6,593 nt of DNA from JADFRG01 sp046759305 (GCA_046759305.1 JBHIBY010000110.1:1-6593); one strand, 5' to 3'; counted from the first letter of the stretch, positions 1 through 6,348 are shown. Made by a program: numbers and translations. Notes: generated from the letters alone by a model not told the origin.

Positions 1-589
1 CAAGCCGCAGAACGGGATAGTTTGGGGGGCTGCTCCGGCGCTGTTTGCTTGCTGGAGCACCGGTGAGTTCATAGATTTCGAGCGCTCGAGCCACTCGACG
101 GACGTTCGCCGGGTCGATCTCCCTGGCTCTGGAAGGATCCACTGCCTCCAGCTTCGCATGCAGAGCCAGCGGCCCCTGCTGTGAGGCAATGCTTTCAAGC
201 CTGTCTCGGATGGAATTGTCCGGTGCCTTCGGAGGCGGCAGCCACCCTTCGAGGATGGCGGTCACATACTGACCCGTTCCGCCGACGAGTAGCGGAAGCC
301 TGTGTCGCGCTTGAATTTGATCGATAGCCTCGACCGCAGCCCCCTTAAAGCGAGCCAGGCTCCATATCTCCTCAGGCTCCGCCACGTCAATTAGATAGTG
401 CGGCACACACGCGAGCTGATCTGAGCTTGGTTTTGCGGTCCCAATGGTCATTCCGCGGTAGATCTGGCGCGAGTCAGCCGAAACGATTTCGGCACCTAGC
501 GCCTCCGCTATCTCGATCGAAGCGTCTGTTTTTCCGACTGCAGTGGGGCCAACAACTGCGACGAGAGATGGCAGTCGGACCTTTATCAC
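1..589 (-). CDS. miaA: tRNA dimethylallyltransferase MiaA, partial (C-terminus beyond window)
   Basis: MiaA transfers a dimethylallyl group to N6 of adenosine 37 in tRNAs that read codons starting with U, a cytoplasmic tRNA modification. I translated the minus strand by hand: 196 residues are present of a family length near 300, and the reading frame runs off the left edge. Visible motifs are the P-loop GPTAVGKT (residues 14-21), the block ADSRQIYRGMTIGTAKP (38-54) carrying the catalytic-region Asp39, PHYLIDV (63-69), a GGTGQY segment and the C-terminal-side DPANVRRVARALEIYELTG. I chose the GTG at 589 because GGAG lies 5 nt upstream (595-598 on the plus strand) and it leaves a normal 13 residues before the P-loop. 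An in-frame GTG at 628 would add 13 residues and is less likely. The start overlaps the stop of the small upstream gene by 4 nt, which suggests translational coupling. The family call is firm; only the start is open. Confidence 0.96.
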   Translation of the reverse strand, partial: MIKVRLPSLVAVVGPTAVGKTDASIEIAEALGAEIVSADSRQIYRGMTIGTAKPSSDQLACVPHYLIDVAEPEEIWSLARFKGAAVEAIDQIQARHRLPLLVGGTGQYVTAILEGWLPPPKAPDNSIRDRLESIASQQGPLALHAKLEAVDPSRAREIDPANVRRVARALEIYELTGAPASKQRRSSPPNYPVLRL

Positions 590-708
590 AACAGCTCCGT
601 CTTCGGCAGCAAGATCAGCACGGAGCACTGCACGCTACCCAGTTCATGACGCGCGAATGCAGATTTCGTGGTGCCGGCGGCTTCGTCGATTTTCTCATTC
701 CAGCTCAC
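586..708 (-). CDS. Putative 40-residue protein between yraN and miaA, unknown function
   Basis: This is a short reading frame of 40 residues starting MSWNEKIDEAAGTTK and ending in the hydrophobic tail SVLILLPKTELL. I do not recognise it. Evidence that it is translated: it starts at GTG with GAGGGG 6 nt upstream (715-720 on the plus strand); about three quarters of its codons end in G or C, like neighbouring genes; it fills most of the 143-nt gap between yraN and miaA; and its TGA overlaps the miaA GTG as GTGA, the usual form of coupled genes in an operon. It lies in the same frame as yraN after the yraN stop codon, so a diverged or detached C-terminal extension is possible, but yraN already has a normal family length. 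It could also be a coupling leader whose translation opens the miaA start. No signal peptide, metal motif or known domain is visible. Confidence 0.5.
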   Translation of the reverse strand: MSWNEKIDEAAGTTKSAFARHELGSVQCSVLILLPKTELL

Positions 709-732
709 TTTCGGCCCCTCAACAGCTCTGAA

Positions 733-1110
733 CTACCCTCCCTCAATCGCTGAAACGATGTGCTCGAGGCGGGTAGCGGTACCATCTCGTTCCATATCCA
801 TTGCCACAACATCGATCCTCCAGGATGCATCTTCCCGATCGGTGCTGCTCAAATAGGCGTATGCCGTCTGTATCAGTCTTTCCCGTTTTAAACGTGTGAT
901 CGACTCTTCTGGCGGGCCGTACCTCTGGCTGCGACGAGCTTTGACTTCTACAAAGACGATTTCCCCGCTTTGATCTGCAACGAGATCCAATTCGCCCTTT
1001 TGCCAACGCCAATTTCGAGCAAGAATTTGATACCCCATGCCGACCAAATGCTGTTCAGCCAGCTCCTCGCCGAGGGCGCCTAGCTGCTGGGGAGTAGGGT
1101 GTGCAGTCAC
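733..1110 (-). CDS. yraN: YraN / UPF0102 family protein (PD-(D/E)XK nuclease fold)
   Basis: This 125-residue protein matches the UPF0102 (YraN) family at full length. The family has the fold of Holliday-junction-type endonucleases, but its cellular role is not settled. Visible features in order: the N-terminal helix motif GALGEELAEQHLVGMGYQIL (residues 11-30), ARNWR, the core GELDLVA (39-45) with Asp42, FVEVKAR (53-59) with Glu55 and Lys57 completing the PD-(D/E)XK site, the RYGPPEE segment followed by a basic LKRERL helix, and the final strand WRIDVVA. All expected catalytic residues are present, so it looks intact. The start is GTG at 1110. GGAGG lies upstream (CCTCC at 1125-1129 on the plus strand) with a rather long spacing of about 14 nt, and there is no better start in frame. 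It is the first gene of the leftward unit with the small gene and miaA, and is divergent from the transport operon. Confidence 0.93.
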   Translation of the reverse strand: MTAHPTPQQLGALGEELAEQHLVGMGYQILARNWRWQKGELDLVADQSGEIVFVEVKARRSQRYGPPEESITRLKRERLIQTAYAYLSSTDREDASWRIDVVAMDMERDGTATRLEHIVSAIEGG

Positions 1111-1141
1111 TCCGTGTTCAGGTTCCTCCGAGTAATAGCAG

Positions 1142-1171
1142 TTGACAGCCAGCTTAACACAACATTAGAAT
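1142..1171 (+). promoter_or_regulatory. Predicted sigma70-type promoter of the liv operon
   Basis: A perfect -35 box TTGACA (1142-1147) is followed after 18 nt by TAGAAT (1166-1171), which matches TATAAT at five of six positions. Transcription should start near 1178 and run rightward into the transport operon. The -10 box lies inside a small dyad, ACATT-AG-AATGT (1162-1173), which could be an operator, but short palindromes of this size occur by chance. No convincing promoter for the leftward yraN-miaA unit was found in the same interval; only weak, poorly spaced hexamers are present. This is a prediction from sequence alone. Confidence 0.6.
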
Positions 1172-1177
1172 GTGGCA

Positions 1178-1342
1178 TCAACGTTCGAGTGGTCGAGACC
1201 CCCTTGACCATCAACTAGCCGGCTTGCCTCATGGGCAATAAGCGGTGAAAAGGAGGAGAAACGCTAATAAACTTTCATTCCCTATTTAATACCAGACTAT
1301 GCCAAGCGTTAAACGGATGTCCTGAGGAGGAGGATTAAAGAA
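1178..1342 (+). promoter_or_regulatory. Long untranslated leader of the liv operon with SD-like tract and short inverted repeats
   Basis: If the predicted promoter is used, the first gene has a leader of about 165 nt. It contains an 8-bp palindrome AGCCGGCT (1217-1224), a first SD-like purine tract AAAGGAGGAG (1249-1258) that has no ATG, GTG or TTG at a usable distance, and the segment AACGCT (1260-1265). That segment can pair with AGCGTT (1305-1310) across an AT-rich 39-nt loop, or through its last four bases with AGCG (1241-1244) enclosing the purine tract. Such mutually exclusive pairings can act as a switch, but they are short. I recognise no known riboswitch consensus and no leucine-, isoleucine- or valine-rich leader peptide. 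Confidence 0.3.
1324..1334 (+). promoter_or_regulatory. Very strong ribosome binding site of the solute-binding protein gene
   Basis: GAGGAGGAGGA contains the full AGGAGG core twice in overlapping registers and ends 8 nt before the ATG at 1343. It is the strongest SD in the window and fixes the start of the gene. It fits the high expression needed for an extracytoplasmic binding protein relative to its permease. Confidence 0.85.
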
Positions 1343-2572
1343 ATGAATCGTAAAGTTCTTATTCTGGGCGGCCTGGTGCTGATGGCCCTCGCGCTAGGTG
1401 CCTGTGCTGGCCCGGCGTTTGAGTGCACCGACGCCATCGGCTGCGTGGACATCGCACCGGACGAGCCAATCCATATCGCCTACATGCTAGCAACGTCCGG
1501 AGCTGTGGAATTCCTGGGCGCCGACTCCCTTGGCGGGATTGAAATCGCGATTGAAGAGCGAGGCCAGATCGAGGGGCATGACATCAAGCTCTCAGGCGAA
1601 GACTCGCTCTGCAACGCTGAAGGCGGACAAACCGCCGCGACGAAGGTTGCTTCCGATCCAACGATCCTTGCAGCGATCGGGACCAACTGCTCAAGTGCTG
1701 GAACGGCTGCAAGCCCGGTACTCAGCGAGGCTGGTTTGGTAATGCTGTCTCCGACAAACACCTCGCCGGCGCTGACTGACCCCACGCAGACCTGGCAACC
1801 TGGCTACTACCGCACTGCCCATAATGACCAATTCCAGGGCGCGGTTGCCGCACGCTACGCCTTCGAAGTACTAGGGGCAACGACTGCGGCCGCAATCCAC
1901 GACGGTGATCCCTATACTGAGGGATTGGCTAATGCGTTCCGCAACTCGTTCGAGCAAATCGGTGGAACGATTACGGCGTTCGAAGGAGTCGGCAAGGAAG
2001 ATACCGATATGCGCCCGGTACTGACCTCCATCGGGGCAGATTCACCTCAAGTACTGTATTTCCCGATCTTCGAGCCAGCCGGTAACTTCGTCGGAGCACA
2101 GTCAACGGAAGTGTCAGGGCTTGAGGACACCGTCTTGATGGGCGCGGACGGTCTGTTGGTGAAATCCTTTGCACCAAACACTGGATCCGCCGCAGACGGG
2201 ATGTATTTGTCTGGTCCGTATATCTCTGAGGATATCCCGGCATACGCCGCATTCCTAGCCACGTACGAGGCCAACACTGGTGGTCCCCCGCCAGCAGGGT
2301 TTGCTGCTCACGCTTATGATGGGACCAACATTATCTTGGACGCGATCGAAGCAGTGATGGTGGTCGACAATGATGGCACTTTGCACATTGGTCGGCAGGC
2401 GCTGCGAGATGCGGTTGGCGCAACCACTGATTTCAGTGGCTTAACCGGCAAGCTTACCTGCGATCAGTATGGTGACTGCGCTACAGGTGAAGCCTTGGCC
2501 ATCTTCCAGCTTGGATCGGACCAAGTAGCATCCGAGGATAACTGGCCACCCCCGGTGGTCTGGACGCCGTAG
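1343..2572 (+). CDS. livJ: Branched-chain amino acid ABC transporter, solute-binding lipoprotein (LivJ/LivK family)
   Basis: This 409-residue periplasmic-binding-fold type I protein captures an amino acid outside the membrane and delivers it to LivHM. Residues 1-20 are a lipoprotein signal: basic NRK, a hydrophobic stretch and the lipobox LGAC with Cys21 as the lipid-anchored residue. The mature protein begins ligand-binding strand PIHIAYMLATSG (42-53), followed by GGIEIAIEERG and GEDSLCNAEGGQTAATKVASDPTILAAIGTNC. Cys90 and Cys116 are spaced like the disulfide of E. coli LivJ. Further blocks are SPTNTSPALTDP, GYYRTAHNDQFQG, HDGDPYTEG, MGADGL and HAYDGTNIILDAIE. Two extra C-x5-C pairs (Cys28/Cys34 and Cys373/Cys379) could form disulfides. 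The family call is strong. Specificity for leucine, isoleucine and valine is inferred from the operon; related proteins also bind other amino acids, amides or urea. The dedicated strong SD and the downstream hairpin suggest it is made in excess over the permease. Confidence 0.94.
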   Translation: MNRKVLILGGLVLMALALGACAGPAFECTDAIGCVDIAPDEPIHIAYMLATSGAVEFLGADSLGGIEIAIEERGQIEGHDIKLSGEDSLCNAEGGQTAATKVASDPTILAAIGTNCSSAGTAASPVLSEAGLVMLSPTNTSPALTDPTQTWQPGYYRTAHNDQFQGAVAARYAFEVLGATTAAAIHDGDPYTEGLANAFRNSFEQIGGTITAFEGVGKEDTDMRPVLTSIGADSPQVLYFPIFEPAGNFVGAQSTEVSGLEDTVLMGADGLLVKSFAPNTGSAADGMYLSGPYISEDIPAYAAFLATYEANTGGPPPAGFAAHAYDGTNIILDAIEAVMVVDNDGTLHIGRQALRDAVGATTDFSGLTGKLTCDQYGDCATGEALAIFQLGSDQVASEDNWPPPVVWTP

Positions 2573-2609
2573 CTCTGAGGCCGTCCTTTATCAGCGCTAA
2601 GAAACTATG

Positions 2610-2642
2610 GTGAGCCAGGGGAGGAGTGTTCCCCTGGCTCAC
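2610..2642 (+). promoter_or_regulatory. Perfect 13-bp inverted repeat (mRNA hairpin) between livJ and livH
   Basis: The left arm GTGAGCCAGGGGA (2610-2622) and right arm TCCCCTGGCTCAC (2630-2642) are exactly complementary around a 7-nt loop (2623-2629). Two G-U pairs could extend the base of the stem. It sits 37 nt after the stop of the binding-protein gene and 25 nt before the livH start, inside the operon. It is not followed by a run of T, so it is not a standard intrinsic terminator. A GC-rich intercistronic stem after a binding-protein gene commonly protects the upstream transcript from 3' exonucleases or causes partial termination, which gives more binding protein than permease. That role is inferred here. 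Confidence 0.85.
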
Positions 2643-2654
2643 TGCTATCGCCAC

Positions 2655-2659
2655 GAGGA
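2655..2659 (+). promoter_or_regulatory. Ribosome binding site deciding the livH start
   Basis: GAGGA ends about 8 nt before the ATG at 2668. The other plausible start, the ATG at 2803 that would give a livH of classical length, has no SD-like sequence before it. The site therefore supports the longer protein with an extra N-terminal membrane helix. Confidence 0.6.
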
Positions 2660-2667
2660 TATGCTGA

Positions 2668-3744
2668 ATGATCGCTGAAATGCGGCAGAGGCTGGTGGCA
2701 GGTTTTTCGCTTGTCGCCCTAATCCTTTGGCTGCTACGGATCCTAGTCTTCGTTGTGGTCGTGTGGGGTTCCGCAAACACCCTGATCTCGGCCAAATACA
2801 CGATGAACAACTGGATTACTCTCCTGATGTCAGGGCTCGCACAGGGAAGTATTTACGCACTCATTGCGTTGGGTTATTCGCTGGTCTACGGAATCCTATT
2901 GATGATCAATTTTGCCCATGGCGAGGTGTTCATGGCAGGTACTTTCACGGCCTATTTTGTCGCTAGTGCCTTCGCCAATTCAGGCTTTCTGAATCGATCT
3001 CCGCTGGTTGCGATCGGGGTTCTGCTCCTGGTGGCTATGACGGTATCGACCATCGTGGCAGTCCTGCTTGAGCGGATCGCCTACCGTCCCCTGAGGAATG
3101 CCCCAAGGTTGGTTCCGCTCATAACGGCCATTGGGGCCTCCTTCTTCCTACAATATACGTTCCGAGGGCTGTATGGCTCCGGATTTAAGTCCTATCCCGA
3201 GGTCGCCATTCTGAAGGGATCGGTACCCATTGGCGATTTCAATGTGCCGATCGTTCAGATTGTCGTAGTGGTGGCTGCACTAGCTCTGATGCTTGGCCTC
3301 AACTGGTTTGTCGAGCGCACCAAGACCGGCAAGTCCATGCGAGCGGTTGCGGAAGACAAAGAAATCGCAGCCTTAATGGGTATTGATGTTAATCGCGTCA
3401 TTGTGGTGACGTTCGCGATTGGCGGCATGCTAGCCGGCGCGGCCGGCATCTTTAGAGGGCTATACCAGCCACAAGGCGTATCCGCCTTCATGGGCTTTCT
3501 TCCTGGCCTCAAAGCATTTACGGCTGCAGTACTGGGAGGCATAGGCAATATTCCGGGGGCAATGGTGGGCGGCTTGTTATTGGGCGTGTTCGAATCTTTC
3601 GGTCCCAACCTGATCCTTGAAGGGCTCGGTATCCCTGCTGCTCATCAGCTCCGGGACGCGATCGCGATTGTGATGTTGGTTCTTATTCTTATCTTCAGGC
3701 CGCAGGGCATTTTGGGAGAAAAACTTGCCGAGGAGAAGGCCTGA
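2668..3744 (+). CDS. livH: Branched-chain amino acid ABC transporter permease LivH, with N-terminal extension
   Basis: LivH is one of the two membrane subunits that form the amino acid channel with LivM. The classical core begins around residue 46 (MNNWITLLMSGLAQGSIYALIALGYSLVYG). It continues with the family signature MINFAHGE (79-86), LERIAYRPLRNAPRLVPLITAIG, the cytoplasmic coupling loop GKSMRAVAEDKEIAALMGID (221-240) that contacts an ATPase, and the C-terminal GLKAFTAAVLGGIGNIPGAMVGG block. The protein is 358 residues against 308 in E. coli LivH. The surplus is almost all in residues 1-45, which include a hydrophobic segment (about 12-34) with one arginine in its middle. GAGG upstream of the ATG at 2668 supports this start; the ATG at 2803 is the alternative. 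Its stop lies 38 nt before livM, so they are co-transcribed. The family call is firm and the N-terminus is moderately sure. Confidence 0.95.
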   Translation: MIAEMRQRLVAGFSLVALILWLLRILVFVVVVWGSANTLISAKYTMNNWITLLMSGLAQGSIYALIALGYSLVYGILLMINFAHGEVFMAGTFTAYFVASAFANSGFLNRSPLVAIGVLLLVAMTVSTIVAVLLERIAYRPLRNAPRLVPLITAIGASFFLQYTFRGLYGSGFKSYPEVAILKGSVPIGDFNVPIVQIVVVVAALALMLGLNWFVERTKTGKSMRAVAEDKEIAALMGIDVNRVIVVTFAIGGMLAGAAGIFRGLYQPQGVSAFMGFLPGLKAFTAAVLGGIGNIPGAMVGGLLLGVFESFGPNLILEGLGIPAAHQLRDAIAIVMLVLILIFRPQGILGEKLAEEKA

Positions 3745-3782
3745 CGAGGTCGATGAAGTGTTTGATCTAGCCAGGAAAATGC

Positions 3783-5525
3783 ATGGAAACTGATTTGAGA
3801 CCCGCCTTAAAGACTGGGTTTTTGGGAGCCGTCACCGTCATCTATGTCAGCATGGTCGGCATGATAGAGACCTTTGGTCAGCGCGACATGATCAACGGCG
3901 TAATTTCTCTTGGCCTTACGCTCCTGATTCTGATAATGACCGGAACCGGATTTATGGCTGCTCGGGCGCTCGATCGTCTGTTAAACCCGGTCCATGAGCC
4001 CGAGCGAGTAATCTTGCCCAGGTCGCGTGCAGTTCGAAGTGGCGCCTTGGGCGGGCTGCTGGTCGGATTTGGGATAGCCTTGCTCGTTCTGCTTGATAGC
4101 GTCGTGGGTCTTCGCGAAGTGTTCGTCAACGTCTCGCCTGCAATGATCGAGATCGTGACGTTCGGCCTCGGTTCCATCGTTGGCGCGGTCGTGCTAGTTG
4201 TCTTAGGAACCTTGCTGGGGATTTTGGGAGGTTGGACGTACGTGCTTCCAAACGAGACCAGACAGCCGATCGTAATGGGATTCCTCTGGCTGGCCTTCAT
4301 AGGCATGCTCTCAGACCTGATCCGCGTCTCTTTGTCTCGGCCAGGATTTCCTCCTTTCCTTTCCAGAATCTTCACAACGAGCAATGGGCTCACCGCCGTT
4401 GGTGCCATCACTGTGATCGCCATCATTGTGGCTTGGACACTGTATGGACGTAGGCGACGCAAGGCTACCAGCGAACAGGTTTCAGAGATTCCAACTACGC
4501 GGCAACGCAACCGGCGATTATTGCGACAGGGTGCGATCGTTCTACTGCTGCTTCTCCTTCCCCTAATAGTTGGCGTATTTCCCAGCGAAGTCTTGGTCAA
4601 TATTGGTCTTTATGTACTGATGGGATTTGGAATCAACATCGTCGTCGGCATGGCGGGATTGCTAGACCTCGGATATGTGGCCTTTTTCGCCGTAGGCGCC
4701 TATGCGATGGCTTTCATGACGACCGCCCAGGATGTCTTGGGAGGCCCCCAAATCTCTTTCTGGTTGGCGCTACCTATCGTCATTGCCATCACTGGCTTTG
4801 CCGGCTTGCTAGTCGGGGCTCCTGTGTTGAGAATGCGCGGCGACTACCTGGCGATCGTCACCTTGGGATTCGGCGAAATCGCTCGCTTTCTTGCACTCTC
4901 GGATTGGTTCAAGCCAGTCCTGGGCGGGGCGCAGGGAATCATCAAGATCCCCGACATCAGTATTGGCGGGCTGGAGATCATCGGGCCGCAGAAGCTCTAT
5001 TATCTCTTCCTGATCGGCAGTGTAATCGCATTGTTCATCTCTTGGCGGATCAAGGATTCGCGGGTTGGCAGGGCCTGGATGGCGATGCGCGAGGATGAGC
5101 AAGTGGCGGATGCGATGGGCATCAACACCGTGTACTACAAGCTCTTGGCTTTCGCCATGGGCGCCATGATCGCAAGCGTAAGCGGGGCGCTGTTTGCAGC
5201 CAAGCTCGGTACGATCTTCCCCCATAGTTTCAACGTGCTGGTCTCGATCACCGCGCTGAGCCTGCTCATCGTGGGAGGAATCGGCAGCCTTCCCGGCGTG
5301 ATTGTGGGCGCGGTGGTTCTCGTGGGATTACCTGAGCTGCTTCGAGAATTCAGCGAATTCCGGCTGCTTCTTTACGGCGCACTCTTGATCGTGATGATGA
5401 TCGTTCGGCCGGAGGGCTTTCTCCCAAGCGTCAGGCGGGCTCGCGAGCTTGTAGAAGAGGACCGAGAACAGGATCTGGTATTCGCAGTCGAGGAGCCGGC
5501 AGTTGCGGCTGGCAATCCGGAATAG
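3783..5525 (+). CDS. livM: Branched-chain amino acid ABC transporter permease LivM, with long N-terminal membrane domain
   Basis: LivM is the partner permease of LivH. The conserved core occupies about residues 249-550: GFGINIVVGMAGLLDLGYVAF (281-301), RGDYLAIVTLGFGEIARF, the ATPase coupling loop GRAWMAMREDEQVADAMGIN (429-448), and LSLLIVGGIGSLPGVIVGA near the end. Ahead of it are about 220 residues not found in minimal LivM proteins, with roughly six hydrophobic segments (about 13-33, 39-61, 86-108, 120-150, 162-182 and 197-221). A strongly basic linker follows (RRRRK at 223-227, then RQRNRRLLRQ). The total is 580 residues; E. coli LivM, itself N-terminally extended, is 425. The C-terminal 30 residues are acidic and probably cytoplasmic. 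AGGA ends 6 nt before the ATG at 3783. A second ATG at 3779 is out of frame. The open frame and coding style are continuous throughout, so this is not an accidental fusion. The core function is certain; the role of the N-terminal part is unknown. Confidence 0.95.
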   Translation: METDLRPALKTGFLGAVTVIYVSMVGMIETFGQRDMINGVISLGLTLLILIMTGTGFMAARALDRLLNPVHEPERVILPRSRAVRSGALGGLLVGFGIALLVLLDSVVGLREVFVNVSPAMIEIVTFGLGSIVGAVVLVVLGTLLGILGGWTYVLPNETRQPIVMGFLWLAFIGMLSDLIRVSLSRPGFPPFLSRIFTTSNGLTAVGAITVIAIIVAWTLYGRRRRKATSEQVSEIPTTRQRNRRLLRQGAIVLLLLLLPLIVGVFPSEVLVNIGLYVLMGFGINIVVGMAGLLDLGYVAFFAVGAYAMAFMTTAQDVLGGPQISFWLALPIVIAITGFAGLLVGAPVLRMRGDYLAIVTLGFGEIARFLALSDWFKPVLGGAQGIIKIPDISIGGLEIIGPQKLYYLFLIGSVIALFISWRIKDSRVGRAWMAMREDEQVADAMGINTVYYKLLAFAMGAMIASVSGALFAAKLGTIFPHSFNVLVSITALSLLIVGGIGSLPGVIVGAVVLVGLPELLREFSEFRLLLYGALLIVMMIVRPEGFLPSVRRARELVEEDREQDLVFAVEEPAVAAGNPE

Positions 5526-5550
5526 GTGGATGGGAGGAGCATAAGCAGCG

Positions 5551-6348
5551 ATGCCTCCTTTTTTTGAATGCAGTGACCAAGTCAAGAACTTCGGAGGACT
5601 TACAGCGGTCAATCATTTCAACTTACAGATCGAAGAGGGCGAGATTGTCAGCCTGATTGGGCCTAACGGCGCAGGCAAAACAACCCTCTTCAATCTGATC
5701 ACCGGTCTGTATCCGCCCGACTCGGGCGCGATCACCTTTCAGGGGCACAATCTGGTGGGGCTATCTCCTTCTCAGATAACAGGCCTTGGGATCGCTCGCA
5801 CCTTTCAGAATGTCCGGCTCTTCCCCAACATGACGGTGCTTGAGAACGTGATGGTTGGGCAACATACACGTTCGCGGAGCGGCGTACTTGGTGCGATCTT
5901 CCGGCTACCTTCCTTTCGGGCTGAGGAGATGAGAGTCCAAGAGAAGGCGAAAGCCCAACTCGAATTCTTTGGTACCCGGCTACTCGGCTATCGCTTCGAC
6001 CAGCCTGCATTCAGACTGTCATACGCTAATCGAAGGCGACTGGAAATCGCTCGCGCCATGGCGACGGAGGCAAGATTGCTGCTATTGGACGAGCCTTCAG
6101 CAGGCATGAACCCGACGGAAACCGGGGAGATGACGCAGCTCATCGGGAAGCTCCGCGATGAAAGAGGCTTCTCGATCCTCTTCATTGAACATGACATGCG
6201 GGTGGTCAAGGGTATCTCCGACCGCGTCGTGGCGATGGATTTCGGAATCAAGATCGCGGAAGGTTCGTACGAGACTGTATCTCAGGATGAGAGCGTCATC
6301 GAGGCTTATTTAGGCCGCATGTCCGAGGACGGAGCCGATGGGCGATAA
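5551..6348 (+). CDS. livG: Branched-chain amino acid ABC transporter ATP-binding protein LivG
   Basis: LivG is one of two cytoplasmic ATPases that power the transporter. It has 265 residues, slightly longer than the usual 255. Walker A is GPNGAGKTT (37-45), the Q-loop is RTFQNVRLFPNMT with Gln86, Walker B is LLLLDEP with Asp180 and catalytic Glu181, the D-loop is SAGMNP, and the switch histidine is His214 in FIEHDM. The family-typical FGGLTAV start and the long segment between the Q-loop and signature identify LivG rather than LivF. The signature motif is unusual: LSYAN (156-160) followed by RRRLEIARAMAT, where LivG proteins normally have LSYG(E/Q)QRRLEIARALAT, so the conserved glycine is alanine. 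The ATG at 5551 is the first start after an in-frame stop. GGGAGGAG (5532-5539) precedes it at 11 nt, somewhat far. The gene follows livM by 25 nt and overlaps livF. Confidence 0.95.
   Translation: MPPFFECSDQVKNFGGLTAVNHFNLQIEEGEIVSLIGPNGAGKTTLFNLITGLYPPDSGAITFQGHNLVGLSPSQITGLGIARTFQNVRLFPNMTVLENVMVGQHTRSRSGVLGAIFRLPSFRAEEMRVQEKAKAQLEFFGTRLLGYRFDQPAFRLSYANRRRLEIARAMATEARLLLLDEPSAGMNPTETGEMTQLIGKLRDERGFSILFIEHDMRVVKGISDRVVAMDFGIKIAEGSYETVSQDESVIEAYLGRMSEDGADGR

Noticed and set aside
427..753. 108-codon open frame on the plus strand over the miaA/yraN region
   Set aside because: It is antisense to miaA and the small gene, its product is rich in Arg, Gln and Ser without any domain, and the minus strand has unmistakable MiaA motifs.
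1204..1232. Second promoter starting at TTGACC (1204-1209)
   Set aside because: No acceptable -10 hexamer lies 16-18 nt downstream.
1231..1248. Five-codon leader ORF (MGNKR) in the liv leader
   Set aside because: It has no SD, is very short and lacks Leu, Ile or Val codons, so it does not fit transcription attenuation by branched-chain amino acids.
1299..1325. Eight-codon ORF ending just before the livJ SD
   Set aside because: No SD precedes its ATG and it contains no run of regulatory codons, so it is probably chance.
2610..2660. Intrinsic terminator after livJ
   Set aside because: The stem is strong, but the following bases (TGCTATCGCC) have no T-run and the operon clearly continues, so I call it a hairpin of another role.
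3878..4600. 240-codon open frame on the minus strand inside livM
   Set aside because: The product is a low-complexity Thr/Ser/Pro/Arg-rich sequence, typical of a frame opposite a gene for hydrophobic helices. livM is continuous and well supported.
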